Positions 1 to 7,172 of a DNA stretch of 11,350 bases are shown here, piece after piece. Every line of letters starts with the position of its first letter. Position 1 is the first letter of the stretch. The translations under genes were made by a program, and so were the position numbers. The DNA comes from Chlamydiota bacterium (GTDB lineage Bacteria > Chlamydiota > Chlamydiia > Chlamydiales > SM23-39), in the NCBI GenBank assembly GCA_027449725.1, contig DAIDLB010000076.1, positions 1 to 11,350 of the forward strand. The letters are read 5' to 3'. The notes beneath the pieces are model-generated. The model ran no database searches and was not told where the DNA came from. It saw only the letters and a list, made by a program, of their open reading frames with translations.

Positions 1-611
1 AAGAACGGGCCGAACTCGTCCAAAAGATTCTGGATGCTACCATCCCCAATCCCCAGATCCCTTTACGACATAAAGACGCCTACACCCTGCTTATTGCAGT
101 CCTTCTCTCGGCTCAATGCACGGATGAGAGGGTCAATAAGACAACGCCTCAACTCTTTGCTCTGGCCGATACCCCGGAACAGATGGCTTGCTTAGATCCG
201 AAGGAAGTCGAGGCGATCATCCGCCCCTGCGGCCTTGCCCCCACTAAGTCGCGCGCCATCGTCAAGCTTTCGGCCCAGATCCTTTCAGACCATGATGGAA
301 AAGTTCCCGACTCTCTTGTGGAATTGGAAAAGCTGCCCGGAGTCGGCCACAAGACAGCGTCGGTTGTGCTCGTACAGGCGTTTCAGAAACCGGCCTTTCC
401 TGTAGATACCCATATCCACCGCTGCGCGAAGCGATGGGGACTGAGCAAAGGGACAACAGTCGCGCAAACGGAAAAAGATCTCAAAGCGCTCTTTCCGGAG
501 GAGTCCTGGGCAAAGGTGCATCTGCAGATCGTGCTGTTCGCGCGGAAATTCTGCCCCGCCCGAGGGCATAAAATAGAAAATTGCCCGATTTGCAAACAGT
601 TGCATTTATAA
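1..611 (+). CDS. nth: Endonuclease III (DNA glycosylase/AP lyase), 5' end outside window
   Basis: Base excision repair enzyme that removes oxidised pyrimidines and cleaves the abasic site. The reading frame is open from base 3; about 202 residues are visible, and comparison with the 211-residue E. coli enzyme suggests only about ten N-terminal residues are missing. The LLSAQCTDE segment (bases 108-134) is the usual N-terminal helix motif. The helix-hairpin-helix LPGVGHKTA carries the catalytic lysine (codon 351-353), and PVDTHIHR carries the catalytic aspartate (codon 405-407). The C-terminus is odd: instead of the classical four-cysteine C-X6-C-X2-C-X5-C loop for a [4Fe-4S] cluster it has three cysteines (codons 552, 582, 591) spaced C-X9-C-X2-C, and the protein stops six codons after the last. 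In Chlamydia nth lies close to psd and secA, as here. Identification is secure; the cluster state is uncertain. Confidence 0.95.
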   Translation, partial: ERAELVQKILDATIPNPQIPLRHKDAYTLLIAVLLSAQCTDERVNKTTPQLFALADTPEQMACLDPKEVEAIIRPCGLAPTKSRAIVKLSAQILSDHDGKVPDSLVELEKLPGVGHKTASVVLVQAFQKPAFPVDTHIHRCAKRWGLSKGTTVAQTEKDLKALFPEESWAKVHLQIVLFARKFCPARGHKIENCPICKQLHL

Positions 612-648
612 GTTCCTTTCTTTAAGCTGCCCACCTTTTTATTCCAAC

Positions 649-654
649 GAGGAG
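649..654 (+). promoter_or_regulatory. Ribosome binding site that decides the start at 661
   Basis: GAGGAG directly abuts an ATG at 655 but lies six bases before a second in-frame ATG at 661. The spacing favours 661 as the real start of the small orphan gene. Confidence 0.6.
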
Positions 655-660
655 ATGCTT

Positions 661-1170
661 ATGTCAGCTGCTTTTGATCCCAGATTGGGAGTGACCACCT
701 CTCTCAGAGTGGGAATTTTATATGATTGCCTCGAAGTGATCGTCGAGAATCAAATGGATAACGCAAATCAGTCGGAGACCTTTGGCACGCGTCTCACCCC
801 GAACATTGTACATCCCAACCAAGACCCTAATCTCGTTTTACTGGCTAAAGAAGCCTTTCTGGAACTATCCAAGATTTCAACCCGCATTTGTCCTATTGAT
901 GAACCTTGGCAAGGGCGCCTTGTTTCAGGTCTTGAGCGATCACGCGATTTGCTGGCCCATCTGGGGGCAAGCGAAATCGATCCCTATAACGAGGAGGAAA
1001 TCAATCTTTTGGAATCTGTCTTTGCGGCTGAAAACAAGATCCGGGAACTAGCCCGAAAATGCAATTTTCAAAGTGACGCAGATTCGGGTCCGGGACATCG
1101 CGGAGGATGGGAACTATTGAACTCGCTTTGCGGCCAATCTTCCACAAGACCGCAGACGATCTTCCGGTAA
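661..1170 (+). CDS. Hypothetical protein, 169 aa, unrecognised
   Basis: I do not recognise this protein. It starts at ATG 661, chosen because GAGGAG is six bases upstream; ATG 655 is in frame but touches that site. The product is soluble in appearance, with no signal peptide or membrane segment. It has an N-terminal stretch rich in small and Ser/Thr residues (MSAAFDPRLGVTTS), a probably helical middle (about residues 55-135) rich in Leu, Glu and Arg, and a Gly/Ser/Thr-rich tail. No catalytic motif is visible. It follows nth by 49 bases on the same strand and faces psd tail to tail. In Chlamydia trmE lies between nth and psd, so this gene occupies a position where lineages differ. The clean ribosome site and 510-base frame support it being real; a lineage-specific chlamydial protein is the likeliest reading. 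Confidence 0.7.
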   Translation: MSAAFDPRLGVTTSLRVGILYDCLEVIVENQMDNANQSETFGTRLTPNIVHPNQDPNLVLLAKEAFLELSKISTRICPIDEPWQGRLVSGLERSRDLLAHLGASEIDPYNEEEINLLESVFAAENKIRELARKCNFQSDADSGPGHRGGWELLNSLCGQSSTRPQTIFR

Positions 1171-1180
1171 GCTCGACACT

Positions 1181-1195
1181 GTAAAACCGTTTTAC
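1181..1195. terminator. Small palindrome between convergent genes, possible weak bidirectional terminator
   Basis: GTAAAAC-C-GTTTTAC is a perfect 7-bp inverted repeat with a one-base centre, in the 21-base gap between the convergent stops at 1170 and 1192; its right arm covers the psd stop codon. With A-rich and T-rich flanks it could help end transcription from both sides, but the stem is short and poor in G+C, so this is tentative. Confidence 0.3.
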
Positions 1196-2094
1196 ATCTG
1201 CTTTCCGAGCGGGGTGCCGAAAAGTCCCCGCGTTTCCAGATAGCGCGCCGAATTTTCGACCAGATCGCGCTCAAAGACAATCCGGTTTTTCTCGAATAGA
1301 AGGACAATGCAAGAGCCGCCGAAAGAGAAATAGCCCTTCTCATCGCCTTTTTTCACCGCGCAACCGGGCGAATAAGTCTGATGGATTGTCCCTACGCAAG
1401 TCGCGCCGACCTCGACCATCGAAACCATTCCAAAGTTTTCCGTTTCGATTTCTGTAATGACCCGCTTGTTTTCCCAAAGAATGGGCAGCCTTTTGGCAAG
1501 CGCCATCGGGTTGACAGAATAGAGAGCGCCCGGAATTGGCCGCGGAGCGGAACCGATTCCATCGACGGGGAAGTGAAAGCGATGGTAATCGGTCGGACAG
1601 AGCCGCACAATCGCCATCGACCCCTCCCAGTATCTACGCGCCCAGGCTTCCTCTTGCAAAAACGAACCGAGATGAAATTCCTGTCCCTTCACATAAAACC
1701 CGTCCGCTTCCCGAATTTTCGGAAAAACGAGATAGCGGCCGTCTGCGGGCAGAGCAGCAACCGTTGGATCGGGATCGATCGGGCGGCATTCCGGCTTTAA
1801 TTTCCGGATGAAAAAATCATTGAAGGAGTGAAAGTCGGGATCTCTGAACTCGGAAGCATCCACTCCGTATGTTTCAATAAAGGGGGCGATCTTCTTTTTT
1901 GAACGGGAGCTTTTCTGGATGAGACCGTACAGAGCGGAGCAGAAAGGCACACGAGCGATCAGCGGCAGGAACAAAAAGGCGAAAAGGCGAGAGAATAGCG
2001 AATTGCCGTAGAATAGGGAAAGGGCGCGATGGCCGTATACTTTTTCCGCGCAAAGCTCGCCCGTAGACCGCTCAATATAGCGAATGGAGTCCAT
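1192..2094 (-). CDS. psd: Phosphatidylserine decarboxylase proenzyme
   Basis: Converts phosphatidylserine to phosphatidylethanolamine at the cytoplasmic membrane, using a pyruvoyl group made by self-cleavage. With the ATG at 2094 the product is 300 aa, close to my recollection of about 301 aa for the C. trachomatis enzyme. Visible in order: FNDFFIRKLKPE (about residues 91-102), PADG with the triad aspartate (D118), the DYHRFHFPVDG block with the histidine pair (H171/H174), and FGGSC near the C-terminus, where cleavage between G260 and S261 would give the small alpha subunit. I chose 2094 because MDSIRYIERSTGEL fits the N-terminal pattern of chlamydial Psd; in-frame starts exist at ATG 2112 and TTG 2133, and none has a clear Shine-Dalgarno. 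It is divergent from secA and convergent with the orphan gene. Family identification is firm; the exact start is less so. Confidence 0.93.
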   Translation of the reverse strand: MDSIRYIERSTGELCAEKVYGHRALSLFYGNSLFSRLFAFLFLPLIARVPFCSALYGLIQKSSRSKKKIAPFIETYGVDASEFRDPDFHSFNDFFIRKLKPECRPIDPDPTVAALPADGRYLVFPKIREADGFYVKGQEFHLGSFLQEEAWARRYWEGSMAIVRLCPTDYHRFHFPVDGIGSAPRPIPGALYSVNPMALAKRLPILWENKRVITEIETENFGMVSMVEVGATCVGTIHQTYSPGCAVKKGDEKGYFSFGGSCIVLLFEKNRIVFERDLVENSARYLETRGLFGTPLGKQM

Positions 2095-2130
2095 GGAGAA
2101 CAAGCGTACCATGCTGTAAAGAGTTTTTTG

Positions 2131-2162
2131 CAAGGGTTTTATTTTCAGCGAGCAAACCCTTG
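2131..2162. repeat. 9-bp inverted repeat in the psd/secA divergent region, candidate operator
   Basis: CAAGGGTTT (2131-2139) and AAACCCTTG (2154-2162) are perfect inverted copies separated by 14 bases. The right arm overlaps the proposed secA -35 element (2160-2165), and the left arm lies in the psd leader or promoter zone. There is no T-run after the stem on either strand, which argues against a terminator. Binding of a dimeric regulator across about two helical turns, or an RNA hairpin in the psd leader, are both possible readings. Confidence 0.45.
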
Positions 2163-2188
2163 TGGAAAATCACCATTTCGTCTAAAAT
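2160..2188 (+). promoter_or_regulatory. Sigma70-like promoter for secA
   Basis: TTGTGG (2160-2165), a 17-base spacer and TAAAAT (2183-2188) make a good match to the major sigma factor consensus. Transcription would begin near 2195 and give a leader of about 23 bases before the secA ATG at 2218. Confidence 0.55.
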
Positions 2189-2217
2189 TCTTTAAGAATA
2201 CCCCCAAGACGGAACTC

Positions 2218-5097
2218 ATGTTCGGATTTTTGAAAAAACTCTTTGGCACCGCCCAGTCACGCATCCTCAAGAAATACGCCCGCCTCGTCCCCCTGATCAA
2301 CTCCTGGGAAGTGCGCTTTCAGGCCCTCTCCGACGAAGAATTGAGCCACAAAACCCTTGAGTTCAAAGAAAGACTTGCCAAAGGAGAGTCCCTCGATTCG
2401 CTCCTGCCCGAAGCTTTTGGCGCTGTGAAAAACGTCTGCCGACGCATGTGCGGAACGGAAGTGCATGTCTCGGGCTATAATCAAAAATGGGACATGATCC
2501 CCTACGACGTGCAAATCCTCGGCGCGATCGCGATGTTCCACGGTTCAATTGCGGAGATGCAGACCGGCGAAGGGAAGACTCTTACCGCTTCGATGCCCCT
2601 CTATTTGCATGCGATCACCGGCAAACCGGTCCACCTCATCACGGTCAACGACTATTTGGCCAAGCGCGACTGCGACTGGATCGGCACGATTTTCCGCCGG
2701 CTGGGGCTCAGCGTCGCATCGCTGACCAACGATGTGCCGCCGCACAAACGAAAAGAGGTTTATGCCAATGACATCGTTTACGGCACCGCTTCGGAATTCG
2801 GATTCGACTACCTTCGCGACAACTCGATGTCGATGCACAAAAACGAACAGGTGCAGCGCGGCCATTACTTTGCGATGATCGACGAGATCGACTCGATCCT
2901 CATCGACGAAGCGCGCACGCCGCTCATCATCTCGGGCCCTGTGCCGGAGAGCCGGCAAATGTACGACGAATTGAAAGAAGGCGTCGCCCATCTCGTCCGG
3001 GTCCAAAGGGATCTTTGCAATAAGCTGGCAACCGATGCGCGCCGCTCCCTGGAAACCCTCGGAGCGCTCGAAGAGGGAACGGCGCCGAAAAAGCTCTCGA
3101 AAGACGATGACGAAAAGCAAAAAGAGGCGTTTAAGCAGCTTTGGCTCGTCGGCAAAGGGACGCCCCGCAATAAAATTCTCAAGAGGCTCAAAGAAAATCC
3201 TGATCTACGGGCTCAGATTGACAAATGGGAGACCTATTTTTTCGGCGACCAGAACAAGCAAGAAAAATTCGAAACGCTGGCTGAACTCTACATCGTCGTC
3301 GACGAAAGGAACAACGAGTACGAGCTGACCGATAGAGGGATCCGCGAGTGGGGCGAAACAGGCCAGGGAGCCGATGACTTCGTCATGCTCGACCTTGGCC
3401 ACGATTATTCGGTGATCGAAGCCGATGCAACACTCTCCGACCAGGAAAAACTGCAAGCGAAGATCCGACTCCGAGAAGACGATGCGCGAAGAAAAGAGCG
3501 TGCGCATAACCTTCGCCAGATGCTTCGCGCCCAACTCCTGATGGAAAAAGACATCGACTACATCATCCAGGAAGGCAAAATCGTCATCATCGACGAGAAC
3601 ACGGGGCGCCCCCAGCCGGGACGCCGTTTTTCGGACGGCCTCCACCAAGCGATCGAGGCGAAAGAAAACGTCGATATCCAGGGAGAGACGCAAACCTACG
3701 CGACGATCACCCTGCAAAACTATTTCCGCATGTACAACCGCCTTTCCGGGATGACCGGAACGGCCATGACGGAGGCGAACGAGTTCAAAGAGATCTACAA
3801 GCTCGAAGTGCTTGAGATCCCGACCCACCGCCGCTGCCAGCGCAAAGATTTCGACGACGAAATCTACATGACGGAGCGGGAAAAATACAACGCAATCCTC
3901 AAAGAGATCAAGGAAGTGCATGAGAAGGGGCGCCCCATCCTGATCGGCACCGAATCGGTTGAAGTATCTGAAAAGCTCTCCCGTATTTTGAAGCAAAACA
4001 GGCTCGAACATACGATCCTCAACGCCAAAAACCATGCGAAAGAAGCCGAGATCATCGCAGATGCGGGGATGAAGGGGGCGATCACGCTGGCGACCAACAT
4101 GGCCGGCCGCGGCACCGACATCAAGCTGAAAGAGGGCGTGCCCGATTGCGGCGGACTCCACGTTATCGGAACGACCCGCCACCAGTCGCGACGCATTGAC
4201 CGGCAGCTGCGGGGCAGATCCGGACGCCTGGGCGATCCTGGTTCTTCCAAATTCTATGTCTCCTTCGAAGATTCGCTGATGAGGCTCTTTGCTTCGCCGC
4301 GGATGACGTCGCTTCTGCAGCGGTTCCGTCCGCCGGAAGGGGAGCCGATTTCGGCCAAAGTACTGAACAAATCGATCGAAACGGCGCAAAAGCGGGTCGA
4401 GCAGCGCAACTACACAATGCGCAAGCACACTCTCGAATACGACGATGTGATGAACAAGCAGAGGCAAGAGGTCTACGCATTCCGCAACGAACTCCTCTTT
4501 GTCGATAAGCCGCTCATCCTGGCTGCCGAACTGATTGAAACCGTTTGCCACCACATCGTGGAAGAGCATAAAACCAATCCATCCCATCTCGTCTTGGAAC
4601 TGCAGGAAATCTTCCCGATCCACTGGGAAGAAAAGGCCCTTGAAACAACGGGCGATCTCGCTAAAAAGACGGCGGACAAGATTATTGCCTCCTTCGAGCT
4701 GAAGCTCCAATACCAGCGCGAGATCCTCGCCTTCCTCAGACCCGACCTCCATGAAGAAGAAAAAGCCCAATCGGTCCTGCAAGAAGTGATTCGCAACCTG
4801 ATGATCCGAAAGATCGACCAGCTTTGGATCGAGCACCTTCTCGCGATCGACCACCTGCGCACCGACGTCCATATGCGGACCGTGGGGCAGAAAGATCCTC
4901 TCCTCGAATTCAAACACGAGGCATTCGCTCTCTTCGAGGCGCTCTCACAAAGGCTCCGGAAAGCCATTGCGCGAGACCTCTTTCGCTTTGAGATGATGCC
5001 GCAGCAAAATCCGGAGCAGCAGCTCAAGCAAACGCTCTCTCAGATGCAGCGGAAAATCAAAAATAAAGAGCCTGTAGCAAAACTCGCTGGCAATTAA
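2218..5097 (+). CDS. secA: Preprotein translocase ATPase SecA (chlamydial type)
   Basis: ATP-driven motor that pushes preproteins through SecYEG. The product is 959 aa from ATG 2218; this start is chosen because MFGFLKKLFGTAQ matches the usual SecA N-terminus and a GGAA lies just upstream, although the frame stays open further upstream into psd. Walker A is MQTGEGKT (residues 114-121) and the Walker B/DEAD segment is DEIDSILIDEAR (222-233). About 75 extra residues compared with E. coli SecA follow ISG (238-240), within the preprotein-binding region. NBD2 carries ATNMAGRGTD (625-634) and RQLRGRSGRLGDPG (662-675), in which the usual Q of SGRQGDPG is L. The C-terminus ends without the CxCxSG zinc motif that binds SecB. 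These traits agree with what I recall of Chlamydia SecA. A possible stem-loop separates it from the downstream antiporter gene, which may share its transcript. Confidence 0.98.
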   Translation: MFGFLKKLFGTAQSRILKKYARLVPLINSWEVRFQALSDEELSHKTLEFKERLAKGESLDSLLPEAFGAVKNVCRRMCGTEVHVSGYNQKWDMIPYDVQILGAIAMFHGSIAEMQTGEGKTLTASMPLYLHAITGKPVHLITVNDYLAKRDCDWIGTIFRRLGLSVASLTNDVPPHKRKEVYANDIVYGTASEFGFDYLRDNSMSMHKNEQVQRGHYFAMIDEIDSILIDEARTPLIISGPVPESRQMYDELKEGVAHLVRVQRDLCNKLATDARRSLETLGALEEGTAPKKLSKDDDEKQKEAFKQLWLVGKGTPRNKILKRLKENPDLRAQIDKWETYFFGDQNKQEKFETLAELYIVVDERNNEYELTDRGIREWGETGQGADDFVMLDLGHDYSVIEADATLSDQEKLQAKIRLREDDARRKERAHNLRQMLRAQLLMEKDIDYIIQEGKIVIIDENTGRPQPGRRFSDGLHQAIEAKENVDIQGETQTYATITLQNYFRMYNRLSGMTGTAMTEANEFKEIYKLEVLEIPTHRRCQRKDFDDEIYMTEREKYNAILKEIKEVHEKGRPILIGTESVEVSEKLSRILKQNRLEHTILNAKNHAKEAEIIADAGMKGAITLATNMAGRGTDIKLKEGVPDCGGLHVIGTTRHQSRRIDRQLRGRSGRLGDPGSSKFYVSFEDSLMRLFASPRMTSLLQRFRPPEGEPISAKVLNKSIETAQKRVEQRNYTMRKHTLEYDDVMNKQRQEVYAFRNELLFVDKPLILAAELIETVCHHIVEEHKTNPSHLVLELQEIFPIHWEEKALETTGDLAKKTADKIIASFELKLQYQREILAFLRPDLHEEEKAQSVLQEVIRNLMIRKIDQLWIEHLLAIDHLRTDVHMRTVGQKDPLLEFKHEAFALFEALSQRLRKAIARDLFRFEMMPQQNPEQQLKQTLSQMQRKIKNKEPVAKLAGN

Positions 5098-5110
5098 TTG
5101 TTGCTTTGAT

Positions 5111-5134
5111 ACGCTGCGAAAAAGGGTGCAGCGT
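5111..5134 (+). promoter_or_regulatory. Stem-loop between secA and the antiporter gene
   Basis: ACGCTGC (5111-5117) pairs perfectly with GCAGCGT (5128-5134) around a 10-base loop that contains the AAAAAGGG likely to serve as ribosome site for the ATG at 5137. A TTTTTT run follows only at 5145-5150, ten bases after the stem and already inside the reading frame. It could be a partial terminator or a structure limiting translation of the next gene. Confidence 0.35.
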
Positions 5135-5136
5135 CG

Positions 5137-6567
5137 ATGCGATATTTTTTAGCCGAAGAGGTCTTGTCTAAAAGGGCCGCGAAGTACGATTGTCTCAAGA
5201 CCAACGACGTTCTTGGCTTGGAAGGATTTGAATTTTCCACCTTCCATCTTTTAGCGCTCATTCTCTTCATCATTGCCATCATCCACACCTTTTCCACGAA
5301 TGCGATCCGCCGGTTTGCTCGCAAGATCGAGATGCGGATTCCAAAGAGAGACAAGACGCGTATGCGGCGGGCGATTTGGATCCAGTTCCTCTATTTTTTT
5401 GCGGAAGTCGAAGTCGTTTTTGCCCTTTGGGCTATCCCTCTCTTCCTGATTATCGCCGTCATGCACGGTTGGAACACCGCTCTGGAATACCTCAATACCC
5501 GCGATTTTACCGAGCCTGTCTTTGTCGTCGTCATCATGGCCCTCACGTCGACAAGACCCATTGTCACCCTGGCTGAAACCGTACTCCGCTCGATTGTGCG
5601 TTGTTTGGGCAACTCTCTCTCCGCCTGGTGGTATACGCTTTTGACCCTAGGACCGCTTCTCGGCTCCTTCATTACAGAAACGGGAGCCATGGCTCTTTGC
5701 GCGCTCCTCCTCTCACGCCAGTTTTATGCTTATAAGCCAAGCCCAAAACTCTGCTATGCGACGATCGGGCTTCTCTTCGTCAATATTTCGATTGGCGGCG
5801 TCCTGACCGATTTCGCATCCCCTGCCGTCCTTGTTTTGGCCCATTGCTGGGAATGGAACACCGTCTTTATGCTCGTCAATTTCGGATGGAAAGCCGTTCT
5901 CGGAATTCTCATTTCCAATGCTACCTACTGGGTCTATTTCCGAAAAGAACTTGCAGAATTGGGACACACGAAAGCAGTTCTCAGCCAGGTACAGACGCCC
6001 AATCCGGAAGAGCCGGACACACCCGTCCCTTTTTGGATTACAACGATCCATGTGCTCGTCATCGTCTGGATTGTCTTCATCTCCCATTATCCTGCGGTTT
6101 TCATCGGAAGCTTTCTCTTCTTTTTAGGATTCCACCAGGCAACGAGACACCACCAATATGCCATCCGCCTCTCCCGCCCGCTTCTCGTCGGCCTCTTCCT
6201 TGCAGGCCTCGTCATCCACGGAAGCCTGCAAGGCTGGTGGGTCGTCCCGCTTCTCCACAGCCTCACCCCGCTCGGCGTCTTGGGCGTCTCGATCCTTCTG
6301 ACCGGCTTTACCGACAACACCGGCATCTCTTACCTGGCGACCCTGGTACCCTATTGGGGTCCCGCCTATAAATACGCGGTCTTTACCGGAGTCGTAGCCG
6401 GCGGCGGATTGACCGTCATCGCGAATGCGCCGAACCCGGCGGGCTACGTCCTTCTTGGCAAACATTTCCCTGACGGCATCTCTCCCTTAAAACTCTTCTT
6501 GGCAGCAGCCCTGCCAACCTTTATCCTCTATCTCATCTACTTTATGACAGGACCTTTCTTTACATGA
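5137..6567 (+). CDS. Polytopic membrane protein, putative Na+/H+ antiporter family
   Basis: A 476-aa protein with about ten or more hydrophobic segments, the first at about residues 36-52 and the last at 452-474. Recognisable elements are LLGSFITETGAMALCALLL (174-192), NISIGGVLTDFASPAVL (216-232), GFTDNTGISYLATLVP (390-405) and GGGLTVIANAPNPAG (422-436). I associate these with the family annotated as putative Na+/H+ antiporter (Pfam Na_H_antiport_3, formerly DUF1504), within the broad ion-transporter superfamily. Its proposed role is exchange of cations and protons at the inner membrane; the real substrate is not shown by the sequence. The N-terminal 33 residues are polar and charged. Start ATG 5137 has AAAGGG ten bases upstream in a hairpin loop. 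Its stop overlaps the start of the following superoxide dismutase gene (ATGA), so the two are probably translated together. Confidence 0.85.
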   Translation: MRYFLAEEVLSKRAAKYDCLKTNDVLGLEGFEFSTFHLLALILFIIAIIHTFSTNAIRRFARKIEMRIPKRDKTRMRRAIWIQFLYFFAEVEVVFALWAIPLFLIIAVMHGWNTALEYLNTRDFTEPVFVVVIMALTSTRPIVTLAETVLRSIVRCLGNSLSAWWYTLLTLGPLLGSFITETGAMALCALLLSRQFYAYKPSPKLCYATIGLLFVNISIGGVLTDFASPAVLVLAHCWEWNTVFMLVNFGWKAVLGILISNATYWVYFRKELAELGHTKAVLSQVQTPNPEEPDTPVPFWITTIHVLVIVWIVFISHYPAVFIGSFLFFLGFHQATRHHQYAIRLSRPLLVGLFLAGLVIHGSLQGWWVVPLLHSLTPLGVLGVSILLTGFTDNTGISYLATLVPYWGPAYKYAVFTGVVAGGGLTVIANAPNPAGYVLLGKHFPDGISPLKLFLAAALPTFILYLIYFMTGPFFT

Positions 6568-7172
6568 CCCTTCTTCTCTCTCTCCTCCTCGCCATCGCCC
6601 CCTATACGGTACAGGACTACTCTCACCTGATCGGCATGGAAGGGTTTTCCGACCCTCTCTTGACCATGCACTTCAAGCTCTACGAAGGCTATGTCAAAAG
6701 CACCAACGAGTTGACCCGCCAGCTCCAATCGAATGGCCTCTCTCCTCTCGAATATGGGGCCTTAAAAAGACGCCTCGGCTGGGAATTCAACGGAATGCGA
6801 CTCCATGAGCTTTACTTCGGCAATCTTGGCGGCAGCGGCCCCAGTAAAGACGGCCCCCTCGCAGAAGAGCTAACCAAGCAATGGGGCAGCTTAGACGCCT
6901 GGAAAACGGAATTTGTCAAAACAGGATCGATGCGCGGAATCGGATGGGTCGTCCTCTACCGCGATCCCCTAACCGGCCGCCTCTCCAACGCTTGGATCGA
7001 AGAGCACGATACAGGCCACCTCACCGGAGAAAACCCCATCCTGGTCATGGACGTCTTCGAACACGCCTATATGCCGCAGTACGGCCTCGACAGGGCTGCT
7101 TACATCAGTGCTTTCTTTGCAAACCTCGATTGGGATGTGGCGGAAGCTCGGTTTGCTGACGCTAAGAAATGA
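6564..7172 (+). CDS. Fe/Mn-type superoxide dismutase-like protein with hydrophobic N-terminus
   Basis: Predicted to convert superoxide to peroxide and oxygen, or a close relative. The product is 202 aa. Likely metal ligands are H36 (MHFKLYEGYV), H81 (LHELYF), and D163 and H167 (DVFEHAY). The first helix is one residue shorter between the ligand His and the conserved YV than in E. coli SodB. The position of the FeSOD glutamine (Q69) is glycine (G77), while H148 sits 15 residues before D163, the spacing of His145 and Asp160 in the mycobacterial Fe-SOD. The first 13 residues (MTLLLSLLLAIAP) are hydrophobic like a signal peptide but lack the usual Lys/Arg, so periplasmic or membrane-tethered placement is possible, not proven. 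The start ATG shares bases with the antiporter stop. The end overlaps the convergent membrane-protease gene by 11 bases. Confidence 0.88.
   Translation: MTLLLSLLLAIAPYTVQDYSHLIGMEGFSDPLLTMHFKLYEGYVKSTNELTRQLQSNGLSPLEYGALKRRLGWEFNGMRLHELYFGNLGGSGPSKDGPLAEELTKQWGSLDAWKTEFVKTGSMRGIGWVVLYRDPLTGRLSNAWIEEHDTGHLTGENPILVMDVFEHAYMPQYGLDRAAYISAFFANLDWDVAEARFADAKK

Noticed and set aside
1381..1811. Plus-strand open frames within psd
   Set aside because: They lie opposite conserved psd coding sequence, lack ribosome sites and show no recognisable motifs.
2095..2160. Promoter for psd on the minus strand
   Set aside because: Several TTG-containing hexamers exist, but none pairs with a credible -10 at 16-18 bases, so no site is called.
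2029..2217. Open frame extending secA 63 codons upstream
   Set aside because: It overlaps the start of psd on the other strand, contains the proposed secA promoter, and family homology begins at the ATG at 2218.
3205..4917. 570-codon open frame on the minus strand inside secA
   Set aside because: It is antisense to a fully conserved SecA; its acidic and Phe-rich, low-complexity composition is what the reverse of this codon use would give, with no motif or ribosome site.
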